Under the pieces are notes generated by a model. That model saw nothing but the letters and a program-made list of their open reading frames with translations, had not been told where the DNA came from and searched no databases. Both the position numbers and the translations under genes were made by a program. Shown in pieces: positions 39,236-47,807 of a DNA stretch of 64,000 nt. The stretch lies in NCBI GenBank assembly GCA_958295915.1, contig OY282381.1:1324722-1388721 (forward strand), given 5' to 3'. Source of the DNA: an uncultured Caldilineaceae bacterium (GTDB lineage Bacteria; Chloroflexota; Anaerolineae; Caldilineales; Caldilineaceae). Numbering within the stretch: position 1 is the first letter of the stretch; each line of letters starts with the position of its first letter.

Positions 39236-40460
39236 TCCCAGCTATCATTTATATGATTTACATGATGGGGATGATGAATCATCTCAATCACAGGCGCAGG
39301 AACCACAGGCACAGGAATCACAGTCGAATTTTCTGCAGAACTTCCTGCTTTTCGCGCGTCTTTTGCGCGGGGTCGGCATCCCGGTCATGCCGACCCAGAT
39401 TCTCGATCTGGCGCAGGCGCTGACGCAGATCGATCTGCGGGTGAAAGCGCAGGCGCGCGATGCAGCCAAAGCCATTCTGGTCAGCAGGCAAGAGCATCTG
39501 GAGTTGTTTGACGAAGCGTTTGACCTGTTCTGGCGGGCCAGGGAAAAGCACGCTCTTGCCCGTTTCAATCTGGGCGAACTGCTGCAACGCACGCCCCAGG
39601 GCGAGATTCAATACCGCCTGATACAGGCGAACCGCGCTCAAGAGCGCGCCCGCCAGCAACAGGACGAAGATACGCGCATCGAGAGGATCTACACCTACAG
39701 TGACGCTGAGGCGCTGCGGCATAGGGACTTCGCGACGATGAGCGAGTATGAGTTGCGGCAAGTGAAGCGGTTCATGCAGCAGTTGCAATGGACACCGGCA
39801 GAGCGCCGCACGCGGCGGCGCGTGCCTTCCCGGAACGGGGATCAGGTCGATTTACGGCGCTCGCTGCGTCAGAACGTGCGTTTTGGAGGGGAACCGTTGG
39901 TGATTGCCCGGCGGCAGCGTCAATCCAAACGGCGCCCGATTATCGCTTTGGCCGACATAAGCGGCTCTATGGATCGCTATAGCCGGGTGTTGTTGCAGTT
40001 TTTGTACTCGATCACGCATGCTCTGGATCGGGTGGAGGCCTTTGTTTTCAGCACCCGGCTGACCCGTATCACACGTCATCTGCGGCGGCGGGACATCGAC
40101 CTGGCTCTGGATCGGACTGCCCAGGCGGTGCATGACTGGGCCGGTGGAACCCGCATCGGTGAAGCGATTCGTTCGTTCAATTTCGACTGGGCAAGGCGGG
40201 TATGCGGACAGGGCGCTATTGTCCTGGTGATCAGCGATGGCTGGGACCGGGGCGATCCGCAGTTGTTGGGGCAAGAGATGGGCCGCTTACAACGTAGCTG
40301 TTACCAGCTAATCTGGCTAAACCCGTTATTGGGTTCACCCAGTTACGAACCGTTGACCCGGGGCATTCAAGCGGCTCTGCCGCATACCGATGAATTTCTA
40401 CCGGTTCACAATCTTATCAGTCTGGAGCAGTTGGCGCAGGTCTTGAACTGCAGTGGCTAG
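39228..40460 (+). CDS. coxE: CoxE-type VWA-domain protein
   Basis: 410 residues from the ATG at 39228, which overlaps the coxD stop. Residues 1-33 (YHLYDLHDGDDESS, QAQEPQAQESQS) are encoded by an AT-rich dispersed repeat. CoxE proper starts at FLLFARLLRGVGIPV. The VWA domain near 230-400 has the MIDAS-type LADISGSMDRYS and an ISDGWDRGD second metal loop. Partner of CoxD in molybdenum-enzyme maturation. It stops inside a CAGTGGCTAGTGG repeat. Confidence 0.88.
   Translation: MRDPSYHLYDLHDGDDESSQSQAQEPQAQESQSNFLQNFLLFARLLRGVGIPVMPTQILDLAQALTQIDLRVKAQARDAAKAILVSRQEHLELFDEAFDLFWRAREKHALARFNLGELLQRTPQGEIQYRLIQANRAQERARQQQDEDTRIERIYTYSDAEALRHRDFATMSEYELRQVKRFMQQLQWTPAERRTRRRVPSRNGDQVDLRRSLRQNVRFGGEPLVIARRQRQSKRRPIIALADISGSMDRYSRVLLQFLYSITHALDRVEAFVFSTRLTRITRHLRRRDIDLALDRTAQAVHDWAGGTRIGEAIRSFNFDWARRVCGQGAIVLVISDGWDRGDPQLLGQEMGRLQRSCYQLIWLNPLLGSPSYEPLTRGIQAALPHTDEFLPVHNLISLEQLAQVLNCSG
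39238..39331. repeat. AT-rich repeat forming the start of coxE
   Basis: TATCATTTATATGATTTACATGATGGGGATG-type words, AATCATCTCAATCACAGG and AGGAATCACAGTCGAAT. Same family as 32136-32245 and 40900-41036; here it is inside the gene. Confidence 0.75.
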
Positions 40461-40482
40461 TGGCTAGTGGCCGGTACTGACT
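40443..40482. repeat. CAGTGGCTAGTGGCTAGTGG repeat
   Basis: GAACTGCAGTGGCTAGTGGC then TAGTGGCC. It covers the last codons and stop of coxE. Confidence 0.7.
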
Positions 40483-40499
40483 AAAGGCGGGCATTCACT

Positions 40500-40814
40500 G
40501 TGCAAGAAATTCTGGCTGACATCGGCCATTGGCAAGAGGCGGGCAAACGGGTCGCATTGGCGACGGTTGTACAGGTATACGGTTCGGCGCCTCGGCCGTT
40601 GGGCGCGAAGCTGGCTGTGTCGGAAGACGGCGCAATGGTCGGTTCTGTCAGCGGCGGCTGTGTAGAAAGCGCGGTGATTCAGGAGGCTCTGGATGTGTTG
40701 TCCACAGGGATTCCGCGCTTGATTGCCTACGGAATTGCTGATGAGACGGCCTGGGAGGTGGGATTGGCCTGTGGCGGCACGATCGAAGTATTTATCGAGA
40801 CACTGGATTGGTAG
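40500..40814 (+). CDS. XdhC/CoxI family protein, N-terminal-domain type
   Basis: 104 residues from a GTG start (AAAGGCGG upstream). It holds only the XdhC_CoxI domain: VALATVVQVYGSAPRPLGAK and VGSVSGGCVESAVI are family hallmarks. XdhC proteins bind molybdenum cofactor and deliver its sulfurated form to the hydroxylase. The Rossmann half is in a separate gene 175 bp downstream, so the usual two-domain protein may be split here. Confidence 0.85.
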   Translation: MQEILADIGHWQEAGKRVALATVVQVYGSAPRPLGAKLAVSEDGAMVGSVSGGCVESAVIQEALDVLSTGIPRLIAYGIADETAWEVGLACGGTIEVFIETLDW

Positions 40815-40900
40815 CGACGGGCAGTGGTTCGTGGCTCGTTTTTCGTTTCGAGCTGCAGTTTACTGACTACTGGCGACTAAAAACTGCAGTTACAGGATTG
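40815..40900. repeat. CAGTGGTTCGTGGC and ACTGCAGTT repeat
   Basis: GGCAGTGGTTCGTGGCTCG, TTTCGAGCTGCAGTTTACTG and AAAACTGCAGTTACAGG. Intergenic between the two XdhC-type genes. Confidence 0.65.
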
Positions 40901-41036
40901 ACTATGATTTTATCCTGTCCATCCTCTGGCCACGAATGTATGTGATTTGTATGGTTACCATGATACCGGCAGTTATCATTCCCATCAGATGAATCAAGCA
41001 AATCAAAGGTCTGAATCAGGAGAATCACAGTCAAAA
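40900..41036. repeat. AT-rich repeat forming the start of the second XdhC-type gene
   Basis: TGACTATGATTTTATCCTG, GATTTGTATGGTTACCATG, CCCATCAGATGAATCA and GAATCAGGAGAATCACAGTC. The last block recurs exactly at 63046-63065. Confidence 0.78.
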
Positions 41037-41813
41037 ATCTTCAATACAGTCGCGCAAGCTATCCGGCAGGATGAACTGTGCGCAGTTGTCACTGTGCTGG
41101 GCGGCCCTGGGGTCGGCCGCAAACTGTTCGTTCGCCGGGCGCGTACGATGACTGCGCCGCAGCGGCAGGCGACGGACGACAGCGGCTCCGCGGTCGTGGG
41201 CTCGCTGGGCGCCTCTGCCCTGGACCAAGCGGCCAGCGCGCGCGCGGAGGCGGCGATGCAGGCGCGCCAGACGACGCGCATTGCATTGCCGATAGAGGGT
41301 CAGGAGTGGGATCTGCTGATCGATGTTCATCTGCCTCAGGAGGTGTTGGTGATGGTGGGGGCAGTTCACATCGCCATTCCCCTCGTCAACTTTGCCAAGG
41401 AACTCGGCCTGCGGACGGTTGTTATCGACGCGCGTTCTGTCTTTGCCACCCCGGAGCGCTTTGGTCATGCAGATGCGCTGATTCAGCGCTGGCCTGAGGA
41501 TGCCTTGCAAGAGATGAACCTGAACGAATCGACCTATTTCGTCACATTGACCCACGACGAAAAGCTCGACACGCCGGCTCTGATCTGCGCGCTGGGCCAT
41601 CCGGTCCGCTACATTGGCGCTCTCGGCTCTCGGCGCACCCATGCCAAACGGGTGACAGCTCTGCGCGCGGCGGGCATCAGCGATGAGAAGATCGCCCGCA
41701 TCCACGCCCCGATCGGACTGGATTTAGGTGGACGCAGCCCCGCGGAGATCGCAGTGGCGATCATTGCGGAGATCGTGCAGGCGCGCAATTGGAGTGAGGA
41801 GGCGCGCGCATGA
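40989..41813 (+). CDS. XdhC family protein with C-terminal Rossmann domain
   Basis: 274 residues from the ATG at 40989; a TTG at 40947 is an alternative, and no start exists downstream of the repeat. Residues 1-16 are repeat-encoded ([12 protein letters not shown]). The core starts [20 protein letters not shown] (XdhC_CoxI-like), and the C-terminal Rossmann half has [37 protein letters not shown] and [16 protein letters not shown]. Moco-binding maturation factor. Overlaps the next gene (ATGA). Confidence 0.85.
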   Translation: MNQANQRSESGESQSKIFNTVAQAIRQDELCAVVTVLGGPGVGRKLFVRRARTMTAPQRQATDDSGSAVVGSLGASALDQAASARAEAAMQARQTTRIALPIEGQEWDLLIDVHLPQEVLVMVGAVHIAIPLVNFAKELGLRTVVIDARSVFATPERFGHADALIQRWPEDALQEMNLNESTYFVTLTHDEKLDTPALICALGHPVRYIGALGSRRTHAKRVTALRAAGISDEKIARIHAPIGLDLGGRSPAEIAVAIIAEIVQARNWSEEARA

Positions 41814-43189
41814 GCGTTCATCCGCTTATCCAGACATTGGGGCGCTTCTATGGGTCGGAGCGCCTGCTGACTCGCCCGGCTCAGTTGATGGCCTATGAGT
41901 CGGACGCGCTCACCGCTTTTCAGCAGAGACCTGCGGCTGTGGTGATCCCGCAGAGCCGAGAGGAGGTCATAGAGACGATCCGCCTCTGTCATCAGCATGA
42001 TGCGCCGTTTGTGGCCAGGGGCAGTGGGACGAGTCTCTCTGGCGGCTCTTTACCTGTTGCCGATGGCATTGTGATCGCTCTCAACCGGCTGAACCGCATC
42101 TTGCGGCTGGATGCGGAGGACCGCATCGCTGTCGTCGAGCCGGGGGTCATCAATCTGAAGGTCTCGGAGGCCGCTGCGCCCTACGGCCTCTACTATGCTC
42201 CGGATCCGTCCAGCCAGTCGATCTGCACAATTGGCGGCAATGTGGCTTTCAATTCCGGTGGGGCTCATTGCCTGAAATATGGCATGACCAGCAATCATGT
42301 CCTGGGTATGAGTGTAGCTCTGCCCGACGGCGAAGTTGTGGAACTGGGCGGCGCGAGTCTGGAAAGCGTCGGCCCGGATCTGCCCGGTTTTTTCGTTGGC
42401 AGTGAAGGGCTTTTCGGCGTGGCTCTGGAGATCACTCTGCGTCTGTTGCCGATTCCGCAGACCTATCGCACAGTGTTGGCTGCGTACGGCTCTCTGCATG
42501 CGGCGGGGGATGCAGTGACCGCGGTGGTGGCGTCTGGTTTGCTGCCGGGCGCGATAGAGATTATGGATGCCTTGGCCATCAAAGCCGCGGAGGTGGGCGC
42601 CAAAGCCGGCTATCCGACCACTCCGGCTCTCTTGATTGTCGAGTTGGAAGGGGAAGAGAGCGCGGTGGATGCCGAATTTGCCCAGCTCATGCAAATTATC
42701 GAAGAGACTTCTCCGGTAGAGGCGCGCGTGGCCCAGACAGCGGACGAGCGGGCGCGCATCTGGAAGGGACGCAAGGCGGCCTTTTCGGCAGTGGGGCGGC
42801 TGGCTCCGGATTATATCGTTCAGGATGGGGTCGTGCCCCGCAGCAAGTTGGGGGACGCATTGGCGGAGATCGACCGGCTCAGCGCCAGCTATGGCATCGA
42901 CGTGGCCAATGTCTTCCACGCCGGCGATGGCAACCTGCATCCGCTGATTCTGTTCGACGGGCGCGAGGCGGGCGCGCTGGAACGGGCGGAAGAGCTGGCT
43001 GGCGAAATCCTCGAACTATGCATAGCGCTGGGCGGCTCTATCACTGGCGAGCACGGCGTCGGTATGGAAAAGCGCGCCTTTCTGCCCAAAATGTACGGGC
43101 CGCGGGAGATGCGAGTGATGGAGGACGTGCGCCACAGTGTGGACAGCAAATCCCTGGCCAATCGGGGCAAAATGCTGCCGGCAGGTTAG
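41810..43189 (+). CDS. FAD-linked oxidase, glycolate oxidase GlcD type
   Basis: 459 residues overlapping the previous stop by 4 nt. FAD_binding_4 domain at 35-175 ([15 protein letters not shown], then [13 protein letters not shown]), FAD-oxidase C domain to the end with [14 protein letters not shown] and [15 protein letters not shown]. Flavin dehydrogenase of a 2-hydroxy acid such as glycolate or D-lactate. No GlcE/GlcF partners in the window. Translationally coupled to the XdhC gene, so part of the cox transcript. Confidence 0.92.
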   Translation: MSVHPLIQTLGRFYGSERLLTRPAQLMAYESDALTAFQQRPAAVVIPQSREEVIETIRLCHQHDAPFVARGSGTSLSGGSLPVADGIVIALNRLNRILRLDAEDRIAVVEPGVINLKVSEAAAPYGLYYAPDPSSQSICTIGGNVAFNSGGAHCLKYGMTSNHVLGMSVALPDGEVVELGGASLESVGPDLPGFFVGSEGLFGVALEITLRLLPIPQTYRTVLAAYGSLHAAGDAVTAVVASGLLPGAIEIMDALAIKAAEVGAKAGYPTTPALLIVELEGEESAVDAEFAQLMQIIEETSPVEARVAQTADERARIWKGRKAAFSAVGRLAPDYIVQDGVVPRSKLGDALAEIDRLSASYGIDVANVFHAGDGNLHPLILFDGREAGALERAEELAGEILELCIALGGSITGEHGVGMEKRAFLPKMYGPREMRVMEDVRHSVDSKSLANRGKMLPAG

Positions 43190-43223
43190 GGGTCAGGGTA
43201 GGGGTCAGGGGGCCAGCGCGGAC

Positions 43224-44717
43224 ATGAAATACCTCTTTATCGACGATCATGATATCGAAGCCAGCGACAATTTGGCCCGCAAACTGCATCAGCCCCGGAA
43301 GCAGCGCGACAATGTGATCATCCGGCCAGAATATCGCTGGGAGAACAACTCGATCCAGGTACGCACTACGCCGGTCTGGCTGCCGGATGAGGGGATCTTC
43401 AAGATGATCTACCTGACCGGCGCCGAGGGCATGGATCCTGAGGTCAAGGTGGACATAACCGGCGCGCCGGTTGGCACGGAGAGCTTCGCCTGTTACGCCA
43501 CTTCTGTGGATGGCGTCAACTGGGAGAAGCCCTTCCTGGGTCTGTACGACTATCCGGCTCTGACCTGGCGGGGCACGCCGATTGGACGCGAAAACAATAT
43601 CATCCCCAGCGCCAAGGGGATGCTGCAAGGGCCGATCTACGATGCCCATGATGCGGATGCGCGGCGGCGCTTCAAGGGGCTGCGCTACGGGGAGGGCGCG
43701 CTGCGTTCGTTGGTCTCGGCCGACTTCCTGCATTGGGAAGCGCTCGATATCCCTTCCCTTCCCAGCCAGGACGAATCGCACCTGACCTACGATGAGGACA
43801 AAAGGCTGTTCATCGCCGCGGTCAAACGGGTTGGCCCCTACGGCCGCTCCTGGTATCTGCTCACCAGTGACGATTTCGCCCATTGGCGCGAGCACGGGCT
43901 GATCTTCCACGCCGACCAGATCGACCAGGAAAACGGCGCCGAGCGGCTACAGCGTTTCTTCGATGACCCGGCTTATATGACCCCGATCTTCAACCGGCCG
44001 GCAGAGTGGCGGACAGATGTCTACAACTTCCCCATCTTTCCCTATGAAGGGCTCTACCTGGCGACAGCGGTGATGCACCATTGGGCGGGCAAACATGCTC
44101 CCCTGTACGAGAACGTGGACAGCCGCAAGTCGGTGGAACTGGCCTGTAGCCGCGATCTGCTGACCTGGCAGCGGGTCGCCGGCCGCGCGCCCTTTCTGGA
44201 GCTATCGCCGGTCGATGACGGCGAGACCTATGACACAGGCCAGATTCTGATTACCAACCGGCCAGTGATGCGCAACAATGAGCTGTGGTTCTACTATCTG
44301 GGCTTTCGTTACCGCGCCCTGTCGATCGAAGAGACGCTGAACCGGCGCTATCTGGATGCCAGCGCGCTCTGTCTGGCCCGGCTGCGGATGGACGGATTTG
44401 TCTCCCTCAAGGGGGGTATCGAATGGGGGTCGGTATTGACCCGGCCTCTCGTTGTGAGCGACAACGCTCTGCATATCAACGCCGATTCCTGGCGAGGTCG
44501 GGTATTGACCGAGGTGATCGACGCGGGGAGTGGCCGGCCGATCGCGGGCTTTACAAAGGATGACTGCATCCCAGCCATTGTCGACAGCATCGATGAACGC
44601 GTGCGCTGGCGCGCGCGCGGCGATCTGACGGAACTGGCCGGGCGGACTATCCGCCTGCGCTTCTATCTGTGGCAGGCAGAACTGTATTCGTTTTGGTTCA
44701 GCGGAATGGTGAATTAG
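43224..44717 (+). CDS. Five-bladed beta-propeller glycosidase-like protein (GH43/GH32-like), function unknown
   Basis: 497 residues from the ATG at 43224. Repeated motifs such as GTESFACYATSVDGVNWEKP, LVSADFLHWEAL, SDDFAHWREHG and CSRDLLTWQRV (xxSxDxxxW type) are the blade signatures of glycosidase-like propellers. The C-terminal 110 residues (LHINADSWRGRVLTEVID...) look like a beta-sandwich. No signal peptide, so cytoplasmic. Catalytic acids cannot be assigned. The neighbouring SDR gene may share its pathway. Preceded by a GGGGTCAGGG direct duplication at 43189-43210. Confidence 0.72.
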   Translation: MKYLFIDDHDIEASDNLARKLHQPRKQRDNVIIRPEYRWENNSIQVRTTPVWLPDEGIFKMIYLTGAEGMDPEVKVDITGAPVGTESFACYATSVDGVNWEKPFLGLYDYPALTWRGTPIGRENNIIPSAKGMLQGPIYDAHDADARRRFKGLRYGEGALRSLVSADFLHWEALDIPSLPSQDESHLTYDEDKRLFIAAVKRVGPYGRSWYLLTSDDFAHWREHGLIFHADQIDQENGAERLQRFFDDPAYMTPIFNRPAEWRTDVYNFPIFPYEGLYLATAVMHHWAGKHAPLYENVDSRKSVELACSRDLLTWQRVAGRAPFLELSPVDDGETYDTGQILITNRPVMRNNELWFYYLGFRYRALSIEETLNRRYLDASALCLARLRMDGFVSLKGGIEWGSVLTRPLVVSDNALHINADSWRGRVLTEVIDAGSGRPIAGFTKDDCIPAIVDSIDERVRWRARGDLTELAGRTIRLRFYLWQAELYSFWFSGMVN

Positions 44718-44765
44718 GGATGGCAGAATTGCGTTCGTTCTCCCATTTGTGTAAGGAGTTTGATC

Positions 44766-45545
44766 ATGCGACGTTTTGACGGCAAAACCGCTCTGATCAC
44801 CGGCGCGTCCCTGGGTATTGGACGGGGGATCGCTCTCTGCTTGGCGCAGGAGGGGGCCGATGTGGTGGTGAACTACCGCTCCCACCAAGCTGAGGCCGAG
44901 AGCGCCGCTGAAGAGATCCGCGGGCTGGGCGGTGAGGCTCTGGTCTGGCAGGCGGATGTGGCGGATCGCGATGCGATCGCTGAGATGATCGATGGCGCGG
45001 TCCAGCGATTTGGGCGGCTCGATGTGGCGGTGGCCAACGCGGCCATCTCCATCCGCGAGCCGGTGGCAGAGGCCCAGTGGGACAACGTGATGCGCACATT
45101 CGAGGTCACCCAGTTTGGCGTCTTCCACACCTGCCAACTGGCCGCGCGACAGATGCTGAAACAGCCGCTCAGCAGGCGCAGCCGGGGGAAGATCGTTGTC
45201 ATCAGCTCGATTCACGAAGAGATCGCGTTTCCGGCCAGCGGCGCCTACAACATGTCCAAGGCGGCGATTAACCATCTGACCCGCACGATGGCGGCTGAGT
45301 TGGCTGGCCAACGCATCAATGTCAACGTGATCAATCCCGGCTGGATCGACACGCCGGGCGAACGCAATTATTACAGTGACGAGGAGCTGGCAGAGGGCGG
45401 CAAGCGCATTCCCTGGGGGCGTATTGGGGCGCCTGAGGATATCGGCAAGGCTGTGGCCTATCTGGCCAGCGACGATGCCGACTATGTGACCGGCGCGACC
45501 TTGCGCGTGGACGGCGGCTTCGTCCACGGACTCGTTCTGCCCTAG
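44766..45545 (+). CDS. SDR family oxidoreductase
   Basis: 259 residues from the ATG at 44766 with AAGGAG upstream; a TTG two codons earlier is less likely. Classical SDR: TGASLGIGRG (12-21), VANAAIS (NAG-type), catalytic Ser in ISSIHEEI and Tyr/Lys in YNMSKAA, C-terminal DYVTGATLRVDGGF. Likely a 3-oxoacyl or glucose-1-dehydrogenase-like alcohol dehydrogenase; substrate unknown. Confidence 0.9.
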   Translation: MRRFDGKTALITGASLGIGRGIALCLAQEGADVVVNYRSHQAEAESAAEEIRGLGGEALVWQADVADRDAIAEMIDGAVQRFGRLDVAVANAAISIREPVAEAQWDNVMRTFEVTQFGVFHTCQLAARQMLKQPLSRRSRGKIVVISSIHEEIAFPASGAYNMSKAAINHLTRTMAAELAGQRINVNVINPGWIDTPGERNYYSDEELAEGGKRIPWGRIGAPEDIGKAVAYLASDDADYVTGATLRVDGGFVHGLVLP

Positions 45546-45739
45546 GTCGCGGAGGATAGCTGAGAAGGGCGCATCTCCGTTTGGGGGCATCCAGTGTATT
45601 GCGCCAGCAGGGGTCGCTCCAGTGTAGCTTGCCCAACGGCTGTGGTCGGTGGCTAGTCCAGTTTGAGACGCGCCTCGCGCTATCCACAGTCTGTTCTTTC
45701 GATCCGATCCCTCGATCCAATCCAGAACAGGAACGTCAG

Positions 45740-47269
45740 ATGAAAAAGGTTCGAGGCGCCTTTGCGCGAAAAAGGCGCGTTGCGATTGGCGGCATCAGCC
45801 ACGAAAGCAGCACTTTCACCCCGGTTGAAACGACGCGGCAGAGCTATGCAGAGCGCTTTTTGATAGAAGGCGATGAGATACTGCGCACCTTCCGCCGCAC
45901 CAATACACCGTTGGGCGGTTTTATAGCGGGCGCAGAGGTTCACGGCTTCGACCTGATTCCCACCCTGTTTGCCGAATCCCAGCCCAGCGCGCCGACTCCA
46001 CGGCCTCTATATGATGAACTGCTGGGCCGGTTGCTGCAGGGAATCCGGGATGCGCTGCCTGTGGACGGGGTTCTGCTGGAGTTACACGGCTCCATGGCGG
46101 TCGGGGATCTCGACATTCGGGCTTCGCACGAGGCGTCCGCTGGGCTGGCCGATGCGGAGGGGCATCTGCTTTCCGCGGTGCGGGAAGTTGTCGGGCTGGA
46201 TGTGCCCATCCTGGCCCAGCTAGATATCCATGCCAATGTCTCCCAGCGTATGGTGTCGATGGCGGACGTTCTGATCGGGCGGGAGACCTACCCGGAGATC
46301 GATCAGGCCGCGCGCGGGCGGGAGTGCGTTGATGTGTTGGCGCGCATCGGCGGCGACGGTCTGCGCCCGACCATGGCCCTGCGCCAGATGCCGATGGTCT
46401 GGGGTCTGAACCAGGTGACCGCGCATCCGCCCATGCGGGACGCCATCGCCGAGCTGCACCGCATCGAGGCGCAGCCGGGCGTGGTCTGCGGCTCGATCGC
46501 CACCTGCTATTTTCTGGCCGATACGCCCGACATGGGGGCATCGGTCTATATCGTAACCGACGACAACCAGGCGCTGGCCCAGAGGTATGCGGATCAATTG
46601 GGCAGTTGGATCTACGCGCGGCGCGCGGCGTGGCAGTTGGAGCTGTCGTCTGCGCGCGCCGCGTTGGCAAGGGCACAGGCGGCGGGGAAGTATCCTGTCA
46701 TTCTGGCGGATATGCAGGACAATACCGGCGGCGGCTCGCCGGGCGACAGCACAGGCGTGCTGCGCGCCTTCATCGACATGCAGTTGCGGGATGCTTGCGT
46801 GCTCTACATTGTCGACCCTGAAGCCGTGGGGCTCTGCTGGCAGGCGGGCGTTGGCACGCGCCTGGCTTTGGACGTAGGCGCCAAATCGTCCCCGCTGCAG
46901 GGAACGCCTGTGTCCATGGATGTGGAGGTGGTGGCCCTTTCCGACGGGGCGTTCCGATATGATGGCCCCATGTACGCGGGGTTGAGCGGCCACATGGGGC
47001 CGTCGGCGCATATCGTGCAGAATGGAATCCACGTGCTTCTGGTGAGTCGGCGGGAGCAGCCCTTTGACATGGCGTTCGCGCGCGGTCTGGGCCTCGATCC
47101 GCAGCGGATGCGCTACATCTGCGTCAAGTCCAGCGCTCACTTCCGTGCCGGTTTCGAATCGTGGGCTGGGGCTATCCATGTGGTGGCGGAGCCCAGTGTG
47201 CACAGCTTGGGTGAACTGCCATACCGGCGTCTGGGCCGCGATCTGTACCCACTCACGACACAGGCGTGA
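45740..47269 (+). CDS. M81 family metallopeptidase (MlrC type)
   Basis: 509 residues from the ATG at 45740. Homologues begin at about RVAIGGISHESSTF, here residue 13. The intervening GAFARKR is encoded by a palindromic repeat copy, giving an N-terminal extension. Zn-binding candidates: the His in GISHES, LELHGSM, and LDIHANV; C-terminal domain with DMQDNTGGGSPGDST and CVKSSAHFRAGF. MlrC hydrolyses linear microcystin in some organisms, but most members have unknown substrates. Confidence 0.88.
   Translation: MKKVRGAFARKRRVAIGGISHESSTFTPVETTRQSYAERFLIEGDEILRTFRRTNTPLGGFIAGAEVHGFDLIPTLFAESQPSAPTPRPLYDELLGRLLQGIRDALPVDGVLLELHGSMAVGDLDIRASHEASAGLADAEGHLLSAVREVVGLDVPILAQLDIHANVSQRMVSMADVLIGRETYPEIDQAARGRECVDVLARIGGDGLRPTMALRQMPMVWGLNQVTAHPPMRDAIAELHRIEAQPGVVCGSIATCYFLADTPDMGASVYIVTDDNQALAQRYADQLGSWIYARRAAWQLELSSARAALARAQAAGKYPVILADMQDNTGGGSPGDSTGVLRAFIDMQLRDACVLYIVDPEAVGLCWQAGVGTRLALDVGAKSSPLQGTPVSMDVEVVALSDGAFRYDGPMYAGLSGHMGPSAHIVQNGIHVLLVSRREQPFDMAFARGLGLDPQRMRYICVKSSAHFRAGFESWAGAIHVVAEPSVHSLGELPYRRLGRDLYPLTTQA
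45753..45779. repeat. Palindromic repeat at the start of the M81 gene
   Basis: Perfect 8-bp arms GCGCCTTT (45756-45763) and AAAGGCGC (45771-45778) with a 7-nt loop. Same shape and spacing as the korB copy; about 19 of 24 bases agree with the copy at 33021. Confidence 0.75.
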
Positions 47270-47322
47270 GCGTTTTCCATAGGGCGCGAAACCGATGGCT
47301 GGCAAGATGCGGCGGCGATGAA

Positions 47323-47475
47323 ACGCAATGTCGCCAGGACGCAGAGACGCAAGGGCACTATGATTCGTGGGCGTGAGAAGAGGATGGACAGGATGTAATC
47401 ATGGGCACGGCCGGCAAGAGAGGCAGCGTCGATGGAACGATGAAAAAATGCAGGGGCGCCAGGACGCAGGCTTTG
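47323..47475. repeat. GCCAGGACGCAGAGACGC-type repeat
   Basis: AACGCAATGTCGCCAGGACGC, AGAGACGCAAGGG, then GGGGCGCCAGGACGCAGG. Related to 17818-17998. It occupies most of the gap between the M81 gene and the tRNA; no gene seen. Confidence 0.65.
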
Positions 47476-47491
47476 CGTTCGATTTGTCGAG

Positions 47492-47564
47492 CGCCCCCGG
47501 TAGGAGTCGAACCTACGGCCAAAGGTTTAGGAAACCTCTGCTCTATCCTCTGAGCTACGGGGGC
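47492..47564 (-). tRNA. tRNA-Arg (anticodon CCT)
   Basis: 73-nt cloverleaf. Acceptor GCCCCCG/CGGGGGC, D arm GCTC-GAGC, anticodon stem GAGGT/ACCTT with loop TTCCTAA giving anticodon CCT at 47531-47529, T arm GTAGG-TTCGACT-CCTAC. Reads AGG codons. CCA not encoded. Confidence 0.95.
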
Positions 47565-47748
47565 AGGAAATTTTACGCGCGCCTGAAAACGATAGCACAA
47601 AGCGCCTGTCAGGTCAAAGAGATCGGCCGATTCGGACGCCAGCGTCTCTGTTCGAGCGGAGGGGCGTCTTAGCAAACGGCGGCAGCGTTGGCAAACAGTT
47701 CGCTCTATGCGCGAGATTGGGATACAATCTGCGGGTACGATAAAGCCA

Positions 47749-47796
47749 TTCTCTGACAATCAGCTTCTCTGACAATCAGCTTCTCTGACAATCAGC
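47749..47796 (+). repeat. Three tandem 16-bp repeats in the moxR leader
   Basis: TTCTCTGACAATCAGC three times exactly (47749-47764, 47765-47780, 47781-47796), ending 11 bp before the ATG. A weak promoter (TTCGCT, TACAAT at 47723-47728) precedes it. Confidence 0.9.
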
Positions 47797-47807
47797 GCAG
47801 GAGTTGC

